Part shown: piece after piece, positions 1 through 8,959 of the stretch
Layout: each line of letters starts with the position of its first letter
How positions within the stretch are numbered: the first letter of the stretch is position 1
Source: Enterobacter sp. Ag1
Lineage (GTDB): Bacteria > Pseudomonadota > Gammaproteobacteria > Enterobacterales > Enterobacteriaceae
Length of the DNA: 64,000 nucleotides
Assembly (NCBI GenBank): GCA_000277545.1
Contig: AKXM01000043.1
Coordinates: forward strand, 24,489-88,488
Direction of reading: 5' to 3'
Program-made: the position numbers and the translations under genes
Notes under the pieces: generated by a model
Databases searched by the model: none
What the model was told of the DNA's origin: nothing
What the model saw: the letters and a program-made list of their open reading frames with translations, nothing else

Positions 1-126
1 TTCGATCTGATCGGAGTCGACGATATCTTCCGGCAGATGGTCATTGACCTCGGCATAGGTCAGATAGCCTTGCTCCTTACCACGTTGGACAAGAAGCTTG
101 AGCTGTGACTGCGGGTTTTGCTCCAT
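1..126 (-). CDS. rpoD: RNA polymerase sigma-70 factor RpoD, N-terminal fragment
   Basis: Only the first 42 codons are inside the window; the gene runs off its left edge. The translation begins MEQNPQSQLKLLVQRGKEQG, the characteristic start of enterobacterial RpoD, region 1.1, which keeps free sigma from binding promoters. The ATG is at 126-124. It lies downstream of dnaG on the same strand, as in the rpsU-dnaG-rpoD macromolecular-synthesis operon. The 150-bp gap to dnaG shows no strong terminator, which fits read-through. In E. coli rpoD also has a heat-shock promoter inside dnaG; I did not locate it here. Identification is secure despite truncation. Confidence 0.95.
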   Translation of the reverse strand, partial: MEQNPQSQLKLLVQRGKEQGYLTYAEVNDHLPEDIVDSDQIE

Positions 127-276
127 AAGACGGTATCCACACTTCAGTATTAGGGTTGTGTCGGTAGGCGTTGCCGCCAACAATAACGTACGAGGGCTGA
201 TTTATTTTTATGCCGCAGCCCGTCCGTGCGGCGTTCGGGGGTGACCCGATCAATGTTCGGCAGTTAAGCCGCGAAT

Positions 277-2022
277 CTATTTTTTGGCGCGTGATTGCGT
301 GATCACGCGAACTTCTTCACGTTCCGCAGGGGTCAGCCCCGTCGTTCTGGAACGTGCCATTAATTCTTCAAACCTCAGCTCCAGCGCCGACTCAAAAAGA
401 TGGTCCAGCGAGTCGGTGAACGTTTTTTCAGCAATGTCCTTATCTGCTATATCGTCCCACGCCGAGAGTTTTTCAAGGGTTGTGGCCTCATTTGTGCCAC
501 GATATTGTTCCAGTAGCTGCCCGGTGGTCAGCCCCGGATGCGCCAGGCAAGCGTCAACCAGGTCGCTAAACAGCGTTAAACCCGGCAGCTTTGCGGCATC
601 CAGCCCGCTTAGTGGCGGGACCAGCGGAGCCAGTTCCGGATTCTGTACCAATAACCCTATCAGTATACGCATGGTTGTGCGTTTTAGCTGAGGCGCCGGA
701 CGAGGTGTTGCCCCCTCGACCTGTTTGGGCATCAGCTTTTCAAGCTGGCTGTCGTCCAGAATACCGAGCTTGTTGCCCAGCTCTTGGCGCAGATAGATAC
801 GCAGCGTTTCGCCGGGTACCTGGCTAATCAGCGGCAGAGCCAGCGTGCTTAGTCGCGCTCTTCCGTCTGGCGTACTCAAATCAACCTGCGGCAGCAGGCT
901 GTTAAACAGGAACGTGGAGAGCGGCTGAGCCTGCTCCATCCGCGCTTCAAACGCGTCCTTTCCTTCTTTGCGCACCAGCGTATCCGGGTCTTCACCGTCG
1001 GGCAGGAACATAAACCGCAGCTGACGACCGTCCGTCATATAAGGTAGCGCAGTTTCCAGCGCTCGCCATGCCGCGTCTCGTCCTGCGCGATCGCCGTCAT
1101 AACAGCAGACGACATTATCTGTCACCCGGAACAGCAACTGAATATGATCGGCGGTGGTGGAGGTACCCAGGGAAGCAACGGCGTAGGAAATGCCGTACTG
1201 CGCTAGCGCCACCACATCCATATATCCTTCGACTACCAGAAGGCGTGCCGGTTCCGGCTGGCTCTGCTGGGCTTCATACAGGCCATACAGCTGGCGGCCC
1301 TTGTGAAAAATGTCGGTTTCCGGGGAGTTCAGGTATTTCGGCAGGGCATCGCCCAGCACGCGTCCACCAAACCCGATGACCCGGCCGCGTTTATCGCGAA
1401 TCGGGAACATGACCCGCTCGCGAAAACGGTCGTAACTGCGGCCCTGGTCGTTGGTGACCAGCATGCCTGCGTCCGTCAGCGCCTGGCGGTTTTCGCTGTT
1501 GCCGCCAAAGCGTTTAAGCGCATTATCCCAGCCGGGTGGCGCATAGCCGATGGCGAAATGGCTAATGACCTCATCGCTCAGGCCACGCTTGCCCAGATAC
1601 TGACGCGCCGGTTCTGCGGCGGGCTGCTTCAGGGACTGCTGATAAAAGGCGTTCAGGCCGTCCATCAGTTGATACAGGCTTTGGCGCTGGTGTCGTTCGA
1701 TCTGGCTTGGGCCGTTGCCCGCTTCGTACGGCACTTCAAGGTTGTGCATGGTCGCCAGCTCTTCAACGCTTTCGACAAACTCGAGCTTGTCGTAGTTCAT
1801 CAGGAAGTCGAGGGCGTTACCGTGTGCGCCACAGCCAAAGCAGTGGTAAAACTGTTTATCACCGTTCACGGTGAAAGAGGGGGTTTTCTCGTTATGGAAT
1901 GGACAACATGCGTGGTAGTTCTTGCCCTGCTTTTTCAGCTTCACGCGAGCATCGATCAGGTCGACGATGTCGGTGCGAGCGATCAGGTCATTGATAAAAA
2001 CACGCGGGATTCGTCCAGCCAT
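277..2022 (-). CDS. dnaG: DNA primase DnaG
   Basis: 581 aa, the E. coli length. DnaG synthesises RNA primers at the replication fork together with DnaB helicase. The N-terminal CHC2 zinc-binding domain shows C40, H43, C61 and C64 (CCPFHNEKTPSF and FYHCFGCGAHG). The central TOPRIM core has VVEGYMDVVAL near residue 265 and the acidic DGDRAG motif. The C-terminal part is the helicase-binding domain. I chose the ATG at 2022 (MAGRIPRVFI) rather than one three codons upstream because it matches the known N-terminus. The gene sits between rpsU and rpoD, transcribed leftward, in the standard operon order. Confidence 0.97.
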   Translation of the reverse strand: MAGRIPRVFINDLIARTDIVDLIDARVKLKKQGKNYHACCPFHNEKTPSFTVNGDKQFYHCFGCGAHGNALDFLMNYDKLEFVESVEELATMHNLEVPYEAGNGPSQIERHQRQSLYQLMDGLNAFYQQSLKQPAAEPARQYLGKRGLSDEVISHFAIGYAPPGWDNALKRFGGNSENRQALTDAGMLVTNDQGRSYDRFRERVMFPIRDKRGRVIGFGGRVLGDALPKYLNSPETDIFHKGRQLYGLYEAQQSQPEPARLLVVEGYMDVVALAQYGISYAVASLGTSTTADHIQLLFRVTDNVVCCYDGDRAGRDAAWRALETALPYMTDGRQLRFMFLPDGEDPDTLVRKEGKDAFEARMEQAQPLSTFLFNSLLPQVDLSTPDGRARLSTLALPLISQVPGETLRIYLRQELGNKLGILDDSQLEKLMPKQVEGATPRPAPQLKRTTMRILIGLLVQNPELAPLVPPLSGLDAAKLPGLTLFSDLVDACLAHPGLTTGQLLEQYRGTNEATTLEKLSAWDDIADKDIAEKTFTDSLDHLFESALELRFEELMARSRTTGLTPAEREEVRVITQSRAKK

Positions 2023-2098
2023 AGGCCCCATGCTATATCCGTCATCTCTCAGGCGGTGGCCTAAAAGCTCAGGGATATGTCAGTTTATAAACGAGAAT

Positions 2099-2130
2099 AA
2101 GCCGCGCATTCCTTTCGGAAGCACGGCCTT
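2099..2130 (-). terminator. rpsU-dnaG intercistronic hairpin (attenuator)
   Basis: On the minus strand, GCCGTGCTTCC pairs through a GAAA loop with GGAATGCGCGGC, one base bulged, and is followed by TTATTCTCGTTT. It lies 45 bp after the rpsU stop and before dnaG. The E. coli operon has a known partial terminator at this place that lowers dnaG relative to rpsU. Reading this as the same element is inference from position and structure. Confidence 0.7.
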
Positions 2131-2175
2131 ATAACTACTACTCAGTCTGATGTTGAGGAGTGAATCCTCAGAAGA

Positions 2176-2445
<270 letters not shown>

Positions 2446-2640
2446 TCAAAATGGTGCGGAATTTTACTGCAACTCTTGCTGCTTTGTAAAGCACCGAACG
2501 ACCAGAAACCTGGCTTTTAGGGCCGGTATCTTCCAGGGCCGCAGATTATACACCATTAGTCCCGTCCTGGGGCAGCAAAGTTTTACAAAGGAAGCCACCG
2601 GGATTAAACTTCGCGCCGGGCCAAAGAGGTAAAACAAGCC

Positions 2641-3654
2641 ATGCGTGTACTGGGAATCGAAACATCCTGTGATGAAACCGGCATCGCCATTTATGACGAT
2701 GAGAAAGGGTTATTAGCCAACCAATTGTATAGTCAGGTGAAACTTCACGCTGACTACGGCGGCGTGGTGCCGGAGCTGGCCTCCCGCGATCACGTTCGCA
2801 AGACCGTGCCGCTTATCCAGGCTGCCCTAAAAGAGGCTGGATTAACCGCCAAAGATATCGACGGCGTGGCGTACACAGCCGGGCCGGGCCTGGTTGGCGC
2901 GCTTCTGGTTGGCGCAACCATTGGCCGCTCGCTGGCGTTTGCCTGGGACGTGCCTGCCGTGCCGGTCCACCACATGGAAGGCCACCTGCTGGCGCCGATG
3001 CTGGAAGACAATCCGCCCGAGTTCCCGTTCGTCGCGCTGCTGGTTTCCGGCGGCCATACCCAATTGATCAGCGTCACCGGCATTGGTAAATATGAACTGC
3101 TGGGTGAGTCTATCGATGATGCGGCAGGCGAAGCGTTCGATAAAACCGCTAAGCTGCTGGGGCTTGACTACCCAGGCGGGCCGCTTCTTTCCAAAATGGC
3201 GGCCCAGGGTACGCCGGGGCGTTTCACCTTCCCACGTCCTATGACTGACCGCCCGGGCATGGATTTCAGCTTCTCTGGCCTGAAAACCTTCGCGGCAAAC
3301 ACCATTCGTGATAACGACGCTGACGATCAAACTCGCGCGGATATCGCCCGCGCCTTTGAAGATGCGGTGGTGGATACGCTGTCGATTAAATGTAAACGTG
3401 CGCTCGAACATACCGGCTTTCAACGTCTGGTGATGGCGGGCGGCGTGAGCGCCAACCGCACCCTGCGCGCTAAGCTGGCCGAGATGATGACCAAACGTCG
3501 CGGCGAAGTGTTTTACGCGCGGCCGGAATTTTGCACCGATAATGGTGCCATGATCGCCTATGCCGGGATGATTCGCCTCAAAGTAGGTACTTCCGGCGAG
3601 CTGAGCGTTAGCGTTCGCCCGCGCTGGCCGCTGGCAGAGCTACCCGCCGCCTGA
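2641..3654 (+). CDS. tsaD: tRNA N6-threonylcarbamoyladenosine transferase TsaD
   Basis: 337 aa, the family length. TsaD (YgjD/Gcp/Kae1) transfers the threonylcarbamoyl group to A37 of ANN-decoding tRNAs, acting with TsaB and TsaE. The ASKHA ATPase fold starts [20 protein letters not shown]; the metal-binding histidines are in [10 protein letters not shown]; later motifs include VSGGHTQL and [12 protein letters not shown]. It is divergent from rpsU, as in E. coli. It ends at a strong bidirectional hairpin shared with the convergent cupin gene. Confidence 0.97.
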   Translation: MRVLGIETSCDETGIAIYDDEKGLLANQLYSQVKLHADYGGVVPELASRDHVRKTVPLIQAALKEAGLTAKDIDGVAYTAGPGLVGALLVGATIGRSLAFAWDVPAVPVHHMEGHLLAPMLEDNPPEFPFVALLVSGGHTQLISVTGIGKYELLGESIDDAAGEAFDKTAKLLGLDYPGGPLLSKMAAQGTPGRFTFPRPMTDRPGMDFSFSGLKTFAANTIRDNDADDQTRADIARAFEDAVVDTLSIKCKRALEHTGFQRLVMAGGVSANRTLRAKLAEMMTKRRGEVFYARPEFCTDNGAMIAYAGMIRLKVGTSGELSVSVRPRWPLAELPAA

Positions 3655-3661
3655 TAAACGA

Positions 3662-3692
3662 GAAAAAAGGAGTGGGAACCACTCCTTTTTTA
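3662..3692. terminator. Bidirectional terminator between tsaD and cupin gene
   Basis: The arms AAAAAAGGAGTGG and CCACTCCTTTTTT are separated by GAA, giving A-tract/T-tract symmetry that can terminate both tsaD (plus) and the cupin gene (minus). The stem resembles the hairpin at 5535-5562, which closes the other side of the inserted cupin-trpC-orf76 segment. Confidence 0.9.
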
Positions 3693-3698
3693 TTTGGG

Positions 3699-4145
3699 CT
3701 AGAAAGGCGTTGGGCCCAGCACGGTCACTGCGAGTTGTTCGGCAATGGCCATCAGCTGGTCCATATCCTGAGCAGCAATCAGCCGCAGCGCCTGCTCAAC
3801 GCCTCCGGGTGTACAGGTCATTAGCAGCCGCATGGGCTTATCGGTTCCGTTGGCCCATGCGTGTGGAATACCTCTTTTTAACAGCAGCGATTCGCCGGCG
3901 CTGGCATCAATAACCTTTTCCCCGTAGGCAATCCGGGCAGTGCCCTCGAGGACAAGGGCATACTCATCTTCGTTGGCATGAACGTGAAGCGGCGTTCCGT
4001 CGCCCGGCTGTGAAACGATCTCCACCACCGAGTAAAGTCCACCGGTCTGCTCCGCAGAGACGCGAATCAGGCAAGCTTCGCCCGGCCGCGTTTGCAGCCA
4101 CTGTGACGATGCTTCCAGCGCCGTTGAGTGCGATGTTGTATTCAA
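3699..4145 (-). CDS. Cupin-domain protein
   Basis: 148 aa from a TTG start at 4145, chosen because GAGG lies 8 nt upstream and the cupin homology begins soon after. A GTG at 4217 would add 24 poorly conserved residues (172 aa). The single cupin beta-barrel shows the first motif GTPLHVHANEDEYALVLEG, with two His and a Glu as metal ligands, and the second motif near GIPHAWANGTDKP. Small cupins of this type may be isomerases, dioxygenases or sugar/quinone-binding proteins; the substrate cannot be told. It is convergent with tsaD and divergent from the orphan trpC, and is part of a short insert between tsaD and plsY. Confidence 0.75.
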   Translation of the reverse strand: MNTTSHSTALEASSQWLQTRPGEACLIRVSAEQTGGLYSVVEIVSQPGDGTPLHVHANEDEYALVLEGTARIAYGEKVIDASAGESLLLKRGIPHAWANGTDKPMRLLMTCTPGGVEQALRLIAAQDMDQLMAIAEQLAVTVLGPTPF

Positions 4146-4337
4146 GATGTTGGCCTCAGTAAAAGTGTTTTGCAGGTGAAACTGTTTTTTTGTTCCTCTC
4201 CACTTTAAGTTCCCCACATCCCGCGCTGCATCTCTGGAGTGTAATAATATGCAACAAACGAAAGCAGCCTTAGCCCGGTACTTTCAGCTCAGGATCCGGC
4301 ACTCTAAGGTGATACCCGACTGAACCTGGAGAACCCT

Positions 4338-5132
4338 GTGTCCGATATCCTCAGCAAAATTATCGCCGTTAAACATGAAGAAATTGCCGCCGCCAAAAAA
4401 GCAATTTCCCTGAGCCAGCTTGCCGAACAGGCCGCTGCTCAGAACCACCGTGATTTTGTTGCCGCGCTGCGTCATAAGCGTGATGCAGGCCTGGCGGGCG
4501 TGATTGCCGAAGTGAAAAAGGCCAGCCCATCGAAAGGGTTGATTCGTGAGAATTTCAATCCCGCTGAGATAGCCGTTTCTTACCAGCAGGGTGGGGCTGC
4601 ATGTTTGTCGGTGCTAACCGACGAACAGTTCTTCCAGGGAAGCGCGGCCTATCTGCAGCAGGCGCGAGCTGCCTGCGACCTGCCGGTTTTACGCAAAGAT
4701 TTTATGATCGATCCGTGGCAGGTTGTGGAAGCCCGGGCGATGGGGGCGGATTGCATCCTGCTTATTGTTTCTGCGCTTGAAGATGGCCAGATGCAGGAGC
4801 TTGAGGCGCAGGCCCACGAGCTGGGCATGGCGGTGCTGGTAGAGGTGCATGATGCCGATGAGCTGGAACGTTCGCTCCGGTTGACCACGCCACTTATCGG
4901 TGTCAATAACCGCAATTTGCGCACCTTTGAGACCACGATAGAAACCACCATCAGCCTGTTGGCACAGCTGCCGGCGGATCGCATGGTTGTGACCGAGTCA
5001 GGCATCGCTACGCGCGAACATGTGGTTCGCCTGCGTGAAGCTAGCGTGAACAACTTCCTCGTGGGGGAAGCTTTTATGCGGGCAGATGAGCCGGGTAAAG
5101 AACTGGCCGCGATGTTTTTCCCCGCGCGGTAA
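4338..5132 (+). CDS. trpC: Free-standing indole-3-glycerol-phosphate synthase (TrpC-type)
   Basis: 264 aa with GTG start (GGAG 9 nt upstream). IGPS closes CdRP to indole-3-glycerol phosphate in tryptophan synthesis. All catalytic positions of the family are present: E58 and K60 ([13 protein letters not shown]), K120 (LRKDFMID), E169 (LVEVHD), N190 (IGVNNRNL), and E220/S221 (VTESGI). It stops after the IGPS barrel and has no PRAI (TrpF) domain, whereas the enterobacterial trp operon encodes a fused TrpCF of about 450 aa. No other trp biosynthetic gene is nearby. It could be a redundant or specialised paralogue, for example feeding an indole product. The enzymatic call is firm; the biological role is unknown. 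Confidence 0.9.
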   Translation: MSDILSKIIAVKHEEIAAAKKAISLSQLAEQAAAQNHRDFVAALRHKRDAGLAGVIAEVKKASPSKGLIRENFNPAEIAVSYQQGGAACLSVLTDEQFFQGSAAYLQQARAACDLPVLRKDFMIDPWQVVEARAMGADCILLIVSALEDGQMQELEAQAHELGMAVLVEVHDADELERSLRLTTPLIGVNNRNLRTFETTIETTISLLAQLPADRMVVTESGIATREHVVRLREASVNNFLVGEAFMRADEPGKELAAMFFPAR

Positions 5133-5160
5133 ACGACAGAATACATGTTAAACCAGAGCT

Positions 5161-5188
5161 AAAGCCCGCTGAGATAGCGGGCTTTTTT
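5161..5188 (+). terminator. Rho-independent terminator of trpC-type gene
   Basis: A perfect 10-bp stem, AAAGCCCGCT with AGCGGGCTTT, has a GAGAT loop and is followed by TTTT. It starts 29 bp after the IGPS stop codon. Confidence 0.93.
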
Positions 5189-5210
5189 ATTGATTTTTGC
5201 CAGGATTATG

Positions 5211-5242
5211 TTGATAACTGTCGTGCACTTAAAGTGCATAAT
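5211..5242 (+). promoter_or_regulatory. Palindrome in the promoter region of the 76-aa orphan gene
   Basis: TGCACTT and AAGTGCA (5224-5238) form a perfect 7+1+7 palindrome, with TTGATA (5211-5216) upstream and CATAAT (5237-5242) overlapping its end. The spacing between the two hexamers is 20 bp, longer than ideal, so the promoter assignment is tentative. The palindrome looks like a repressor operator, but the regulator is unknown. Confidence 0.35.
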
Positions 5243-5281
5243 AAATGCAATTTATACAATAACGATAATGAGTGGGACAAT

Positions 5282-5512
5282 ATGAGCGATAAATGGTTAA
5301 CAACGCTGATCGCTGACGATCCGCAGGCAGGATATGAACTGGCGGTGACGCTGAGCCGTCGGGGAGTCAAAACCGTACAGCCGGACCCGGAAGTGCTGAA
5401 AAAACTGCGTCCGGTCTACGCGAATGATGCCGATGCGCTGATTGCGTCATCTCAGGTCATCGCGATTCATTTCCAGACGATTGCTGCGGCGAATAATTAC
5501 TGGAAGGATTAG
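5282..5512 (+). CDS. Uncharacterised 76-aa protein
   Basis: A small soluble protein starting MSDKWLTTLIADDPQAGYEL, with no signal peptide or membrane segment. I take the ATG at 5282. A GTG at 5234 would extend it by 16 residues, but that extension overlaps the palindrome and is Asn-rich. Composition and GC-rich third positions look like real coding sequence, and it is closed by its own terminator. It lies between the orphan trpC gene and plsY, in the segment that separates tsaD from plsY. I do not recognise a family and give no function. Confidence 0.6.
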   Translation: MSDKWLTTLIADDPQAGYELAVTLSRRGVKTVQPDPEVLKKLRPVYANDADALIASSQVIAIHFQTIAAANNYWKD

Positions 5513-5534
5513 TGCTTAGCTGATTTACCTAAGA

Positions 5535-5562
5535 AAAAGGAGTGATTTATCACTCCTTTGTT
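5535..5562. terminator. Bidirectional terminator between 76-aa gene and plsY
   Basis: The arms AAAGGAGTGA and TCACTCCTTT are separated by TTTA, with A-rich and T-rich flanks. It serves the plus-strand orphan gene and probably the convergent plsY. Its stem shares AAAAAGGAGTG and CACTCCTTT with the hairpin at 3662-3692. Confidence 0.85.
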
Positions 5563-5590
5563 GTTTCTACAGGGCTCGAATAATCCTGTC

Positions 5591-6211
5591 TTATTCAGAC
5601 TCGTCTTTTTTCTTTTTCTTTTTAAATCGCGCCCAGATTTTCGTTTCCTGGCCTCGCCACAGGCGCTGAATATTGTCGTGATGGCGCATCAGGATCAGGC
5701 AGGAGAGCATTGCCACCGGGAAGGTAAACTGCGGTTTGAACCACCAGACATAAAACGGGGCTATCAGCGCGCTGATAATGGCACCGAGGGAAGAATAGCC
5801 GCTCAGAAGTACGCTTAGCAGCCAAGTTCCGGCCATCACGCCGGTTAAATCCCAGCCGATAGGTGCAATGGCGCCAAACGCCGTGGCGACGCCTTTACCG
5901 CCTTGAAACTTAAAGAATACTGGCCAAATATGGCCCATGCAGGCGGCAATAGCAATCAGGCCAAGCCAGAAGGGCGTCACACCCAAGGCCCAGGCCGCCC
6001 AGACCGGCAGCATGCCTTTCAGCACATCAAAAATTAGTACCGCTACGGCTGCACCTTTGCCGCCAATGCGTAACACATTGGTTGCTCCTGGGTTACCGGA
6101 GCCGCTCTCGCGTGGATCGGGGAGACCGGCAATGCGGCACACCAGAATGGCGCTAGAAATCGAGCCGCAAAGATACGCGAGGAGAATCATACCAGGCGCG
6201 ATTGCACTCAT
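5591..6211 (-). CDS. plsY: Glycerol-3-phosphate acyltransferase PlsY
   Basis: 206 aa, an inner-membrane protein with about five transmembrane segments. PlsY transfers acyl groups from acyl-phosphate to glycerol-3-phosphate, the first step of phospholipid synthesis. Conserved loops are visible: [31 protein letters not shown], and LRH-type MRHHDNI near the C-terminus. The start is the ATG at 6211 ([10 protein letters not shown]), matching E. coli YgiH; an in-frame extension of 28 codons upstream is not supported. The C-terminal tail has a run of six lysines. It is divergent from folB across about 107 bp. Confidence 0.96.
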   Translation of the reverse strand: MSAIAPGMILLAYLCGSISSAILVCRIAGLPDPRESGSGNPGATNVLRIGGKGAAVAVLIFDVLKGMLPVWAAWALGVTPFWLGLIAIAACMGHIWPVFFKFQGGKGVATAFGAIAPIGWDLTGVMAGTWLLSVLLSGYSSLGAIISALIAPFYVWWFKPQFTFPVAMLSCLILMRHHDNIQRLWRGQETKIWARFKKKKKKDESE

Positions 6212-6318
6212 AACGCTGTTCCATGTTGAAAGTGTCGAAGTCTTCTTTGCATCTGTGGATAATACGCATATTTCGCCGGAAGTGGTATCCGGCATGACTA
6301 AAAACCGGGCAGGGCGTG

Positions 6319-6687
6319 ATGGACATTGTATTTATAGAGCAACTTTCGGTAATCACCACTATTGGTGTTTACGACTGGGAACAAACCATTGAACAGAAGC
6401 TGGTGTTCGATATCGAAATGGCCTGGGATAACCGCAAAGCCGCAGGCAGTGATGATGTCAGCGACTGCCTCAGCTATGCGGATGTCAGCGAAGCGGTTAT
6501 AAAGCACGTGAGCGGGGGGCGTTTTGCGCTGGTGGAGCGCGTTGCTGAAGAGGTTGCGGAACTGCTGCTGACCCGCTTTAATTCACCGTGGATTCGGCTG
6601 AAGGTGAGCAAGCCCGGCGCTGTTGCACAGGCCGCTAACGTGGGCGTTATCATCGAGCGTGGCGGTAATCTGAAACAAAGCAAATAA
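6319..6687 (+). CDS. folB: Dihydroneopterin aldolase FolB
   Basis: 122 aa. FolB cleaves 7,8-dihydroneopterin to 6-hydroxymethyl-dihydropterin in folate synthesis and acts as an octamer. The sequence [20 protein letters not shown] and later [20 protein letters not shown] are near-identical to E. coli FolB. I use the ATG at 6319; a GTG directly before it is in frame but unnecessary. It is followed by uppP on the same strand after 115 bp that include a weak stem ending in a T-run (about 6742-6772). Confidence 0.95.
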   Translation: MDIVFIEQLSVITTIGVYDWEQTIEQKLVFDIEMAWDNRKAAGSDDVSDCLSYADVSEAVIKHVSGGRFALVERVAEEVAELLLTRFNSPWIRLKVSKPGAVAQAANVGVIIERGGNLKQSK

Positions 6688-6802
6688 TGGGCTGAACGTT
6701 AAACCAAACGGCGAAAGGCTGGTCTTAACGATGTATCTTTTTGCGGCAGGCGTCAAACGTGTGCCGTTTTTTTGTGTTCGTTTTCGGGATGAGGGGTAAG
6801 TG

Positions 6803-7624
6803 ATGAGCGATTTACCAACGTTGGCGATAGCCGCCATTCTTGGCGTTGTGGAAGGTTTAACGGAGTTTTTACCGGTATCGTCTACCGGGCACATGATCAT
6901 CGTAGGGCATCTTTTAGGCTTCGAGGGGCAAACGGCGGAAACCTTTGAAGTGGTTATTCAACTGGGTTCTATTCTCGCCGTGGTGGTGATGTTCTGGCGT
7001 CGTCTGTTTGGTTTGATTGGTATCCACTTTGGTCGTCCTCCTGAGCATGAAGGGGTAGGTACCGGCCGTCTTTCTCTGATTCATATTTTGCTTGCTATGA
7101 TCCCGGCGGTAGTGCTCGGCCTTGTCCTGCACGATGCCATTAAATCGCTGTTTAACCCGGTCAACGTGATGTATGCCCTGGTGGTTGGCGGCGTGCTGCT
7201 GATTGTCGCCGAGTGCTTTAAGCCAAAGGTACCGCGTGCCGTAGGCGTGGACGACATCACCTATCGTCAGGCGTTTATGATTGGCTGCTTCCAGTGTCTG
7301 GCGCTTTGGCCGGGGTTCTCTCGTTCCGGGGCAACGATTTCCGGTGGGATGCTGATGGGCGTTAGTCGCTATGCGGCTTCTGAGTTCTCATTCCTGCTGG
7401 CGGTGCCAATGATGATGGGGGCGACGGCGCTTGATCTCTACAAGAGCATCGGCTTCCTGACGATGGGTGATCTGCCGATGTTTGCCGTGGGCTTTGTCAC
7501 GGCGTTTATCGTGGCGCTGGTCGCCATCAAAACCTTCCTGCAACTCATCAAGCGTATTTCGTTTATTCCGTTTGCGATTTACCGTTTTATTGTTGCCGCC
7601 GTGGTGTTCTTTATCTTCACCTAG
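6803..7624 (+). CDS. uppP: Undecaprenyl-diphosphatase UppP (BacA)
   Basis: 273 aa, a multi-pass inner-membrane protein. It dephosphorylates undecaprenyl pyrophosphate to recycle the lipid carrier for peptidoglycan and other envelope polymers, and confers bacitracin tolerance. Signature motifs are [14 protein letters not shown] near residue 20 and [13 protein letters not shown] near residue 175, which together form the active site. The ATG at 6803 is chosen over an adjacent GTG because it matches E. coli. It is convergent with cca. Confidence 0.96.
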   Translation: MSDLPTLAIAAILGVVEGLTEFLPVSSTGHMIIVGHLLGFEGQTAETFEVVIQLGSILAVVVMFWRRLFGLIGIHFGRPPEHEGVGTGRLSLIHILLAMIPAVVLGLVLHDAIKSLFNPVNVMYALVVGGVLLIVAECFKPKVPRAVGVDDITYRQAFMIGCFQCLALWPGFSRSGATISGGMLMGVSRYAASEFSFLLAVPMMMGATALDLYKSIGFLTMGDLPMFAVGFVTAFIVALVAIKTFLQLIKRISFIPFAIYRFIVAAVVFFIFT

Positions 7625-7632
7625 TGGCAGCG

Positions 7633-7656
7633 GCCCTCAGCCTTGCGGCTGGGGGC
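7633..7656. other. Hairpin at the uppP/cca convergent junction
   Basis: GCCCTCAGCC and GGCTGGGGGC around TTGC form a 10-bp stem with one wobble pair. It includes the cca stop codon. There is no T-run on either side, so it is a weak terminator or an mRNA 3'-end stabiliser at best. Confidence 0.5.
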
Positions 7657-8878
7657 AATTCGCTTCCTTCCAGGCCGCAACGGCCTTAATTCTCCGCTTC
7701 GTTAATTCTTCACGGATCGCCGGGCCGCTGAAGCCTGCTTCTATCACTTCTTTATTGGTTACGCTCTGCGCGGCAACCCAGGCCGCGCGAAGCATTCTGC
7801 CCTGCGGATAATCGCTGGCCTCAAAGCCGGTGCGCCCGCGAGCATCTGCTTCGCTGGTTAAGGCGATTTGGTCCACGCGCTGCGGCTTGCGCCAGGCGTC
7901 AATGGCGTCGAACAGCTTGATCACCGTTTTGGGCTGCAAAATCGGGAAGGTATGGATCAGGTCGTGGAATTCTGCGACCAGTTTAGCCAGATCACGAATC
8001 TCGTTTGGTACGCGCAGGCGAGCACAAAGTTGCTCCACAAGCTTAACGCCCGCCGGGCCGTGGCCGTGGTGGCTGGGCCATTTTTCCTTTGGCGTCAGCC
8101 CTTTTCCGAGATCGTGACACAGCGTGGCGAAACGCACATCTACCGCCGGGCTAAGCTGCGCTGCAATAGACAGCGTCATCAACGTATGAATACCGGTGTC
8201 GATCTCCGGATGCCATTTGGCCGGCGCGGGGACACCGTAAAGCGCGTCGATTTCCGGGAACAGAACTTTCAGGGCGCCGCATTCGCGTAGTACGGCAAAA
8301 AAGACCTGCGGATTGCGGCTGGTCAGCGCATTTTCCGTCTCTTTCCACACGCGTTCGGCGGTGAGATGCGCAATTTCGCCGTTGTCCGTCATGGAGCGCA
8401 TCAGGGCGAGTGTTTCTGGCGCTATCTGGAAATTAAGATGGGCATAACGTGCAGCAAAACGCGCCACGCGCAGCACGCGCAGCGGGTCTTCATTGAACGC
8501 CGGTGAAACATGGCGAAGCAGGCGACGCTCGATATCGGCAAGGCCGTTATACGGGTCGATAAGCTCGCCATTCTCATCCTGGGCAATAGCGTTGATCGTC
8601 AGGTCGCGACGCAGGAGATCCTGTTCAAGCGTGACGTCCGGGGCCGAATAGCAGGTAAAGCCGGTATAACCCTGGCCCGATTTCCTTTCGGTACGGGCCA
8701 GCGCATACTCTTCGTGGGATTGAGGATGCAGAAACACCGGGAAGTCTTTTCCGACCTGCTCGTAGCCTTCGTCCAGCATTTGCTGAGGCGTCGCCCCAAC
8801 CACAACCCAGTCTTTATCCTTAACCGGCAGTTTTAATAACCCGTCACGAACCGCACCACCGACAAGATAAATCTTCAC
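7637..8878 (-). CDS. cca: Multifunctional CCA tRNA nucleotidyltransferase
   Basis: 413 aa. Cca builds and repairs the 3'-CCA end of tRNAs. The N-terminal class-II nucleotidyltransferase head has [11 protein letters not shown] and the DKDW acidic pair, followed by [10 protein letters not shown] and the Arg-rich [18 protein letters not shown]-terminal HD domain ([12 protein letters not shown] near residue 255) marks the gammaproteobacterial form with phosphatase/phosphodiesterase activity. The length equals the E. coli protein plus one residue. It lies on the minus strand downstream of ygiM, possibly cotranscribed with it. Confidence 0.96.
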   Translation of the reverse strand: MKIYLVGGAVRDGLLKLPVKDKDWVVVGATPQQMLDEGYEQVGKDFPVFLHPQSHEEYALARTERKSGQGYTGFTCYSAPDVTLEQDLLRRDLTINAIAQDENGELIDPYNGLADIERRLLRHVSPAFNEDPLRVLRVARFAARYAHLNFQIAPETLALMRSMTDNGEIAHLTAERVWKETENALTSRNPQVFFAVLRECGALKVLFPEIDALYGVPAPAKWHPEIDTGIHTLMTLSIAAQLSPAVDVRFATLCHDLGKGLTPKEKWPSHHGHGPAGVKLVEQLCARLRVPNEIRDLAKLVAEFHDLIHTFPILQPKTVIKLFDAIDAWRKPQRVDQIALTSEADARGRTGFEASDYPQGRMLRAAWVAAQSVTNKEVIEAGFSGPAIREELTKRRIKAVAAWKEANCPQPQG

Positions 8879-8959
8879 GCTTTACACCCCAGGCACCGTT
8901 ATTGAACCACGAATGGTAAGTGTAGATGCGAGGGGGAATCAACGGCTAATGTGCCGTCG

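Noticed and set aside
1303..2064. 253-aa open frame antisense to dnaG
   Set aside because: Shadow frame; dnaG on the other strand is conserved over its full length.
6742..6772. Weak stem with T-run between folB and uppP as a terminator
   Set aside because: Only about five certain base pairs (CGGCA/TGCCG) around a 13-nt loop; mentioned with folB but not called.
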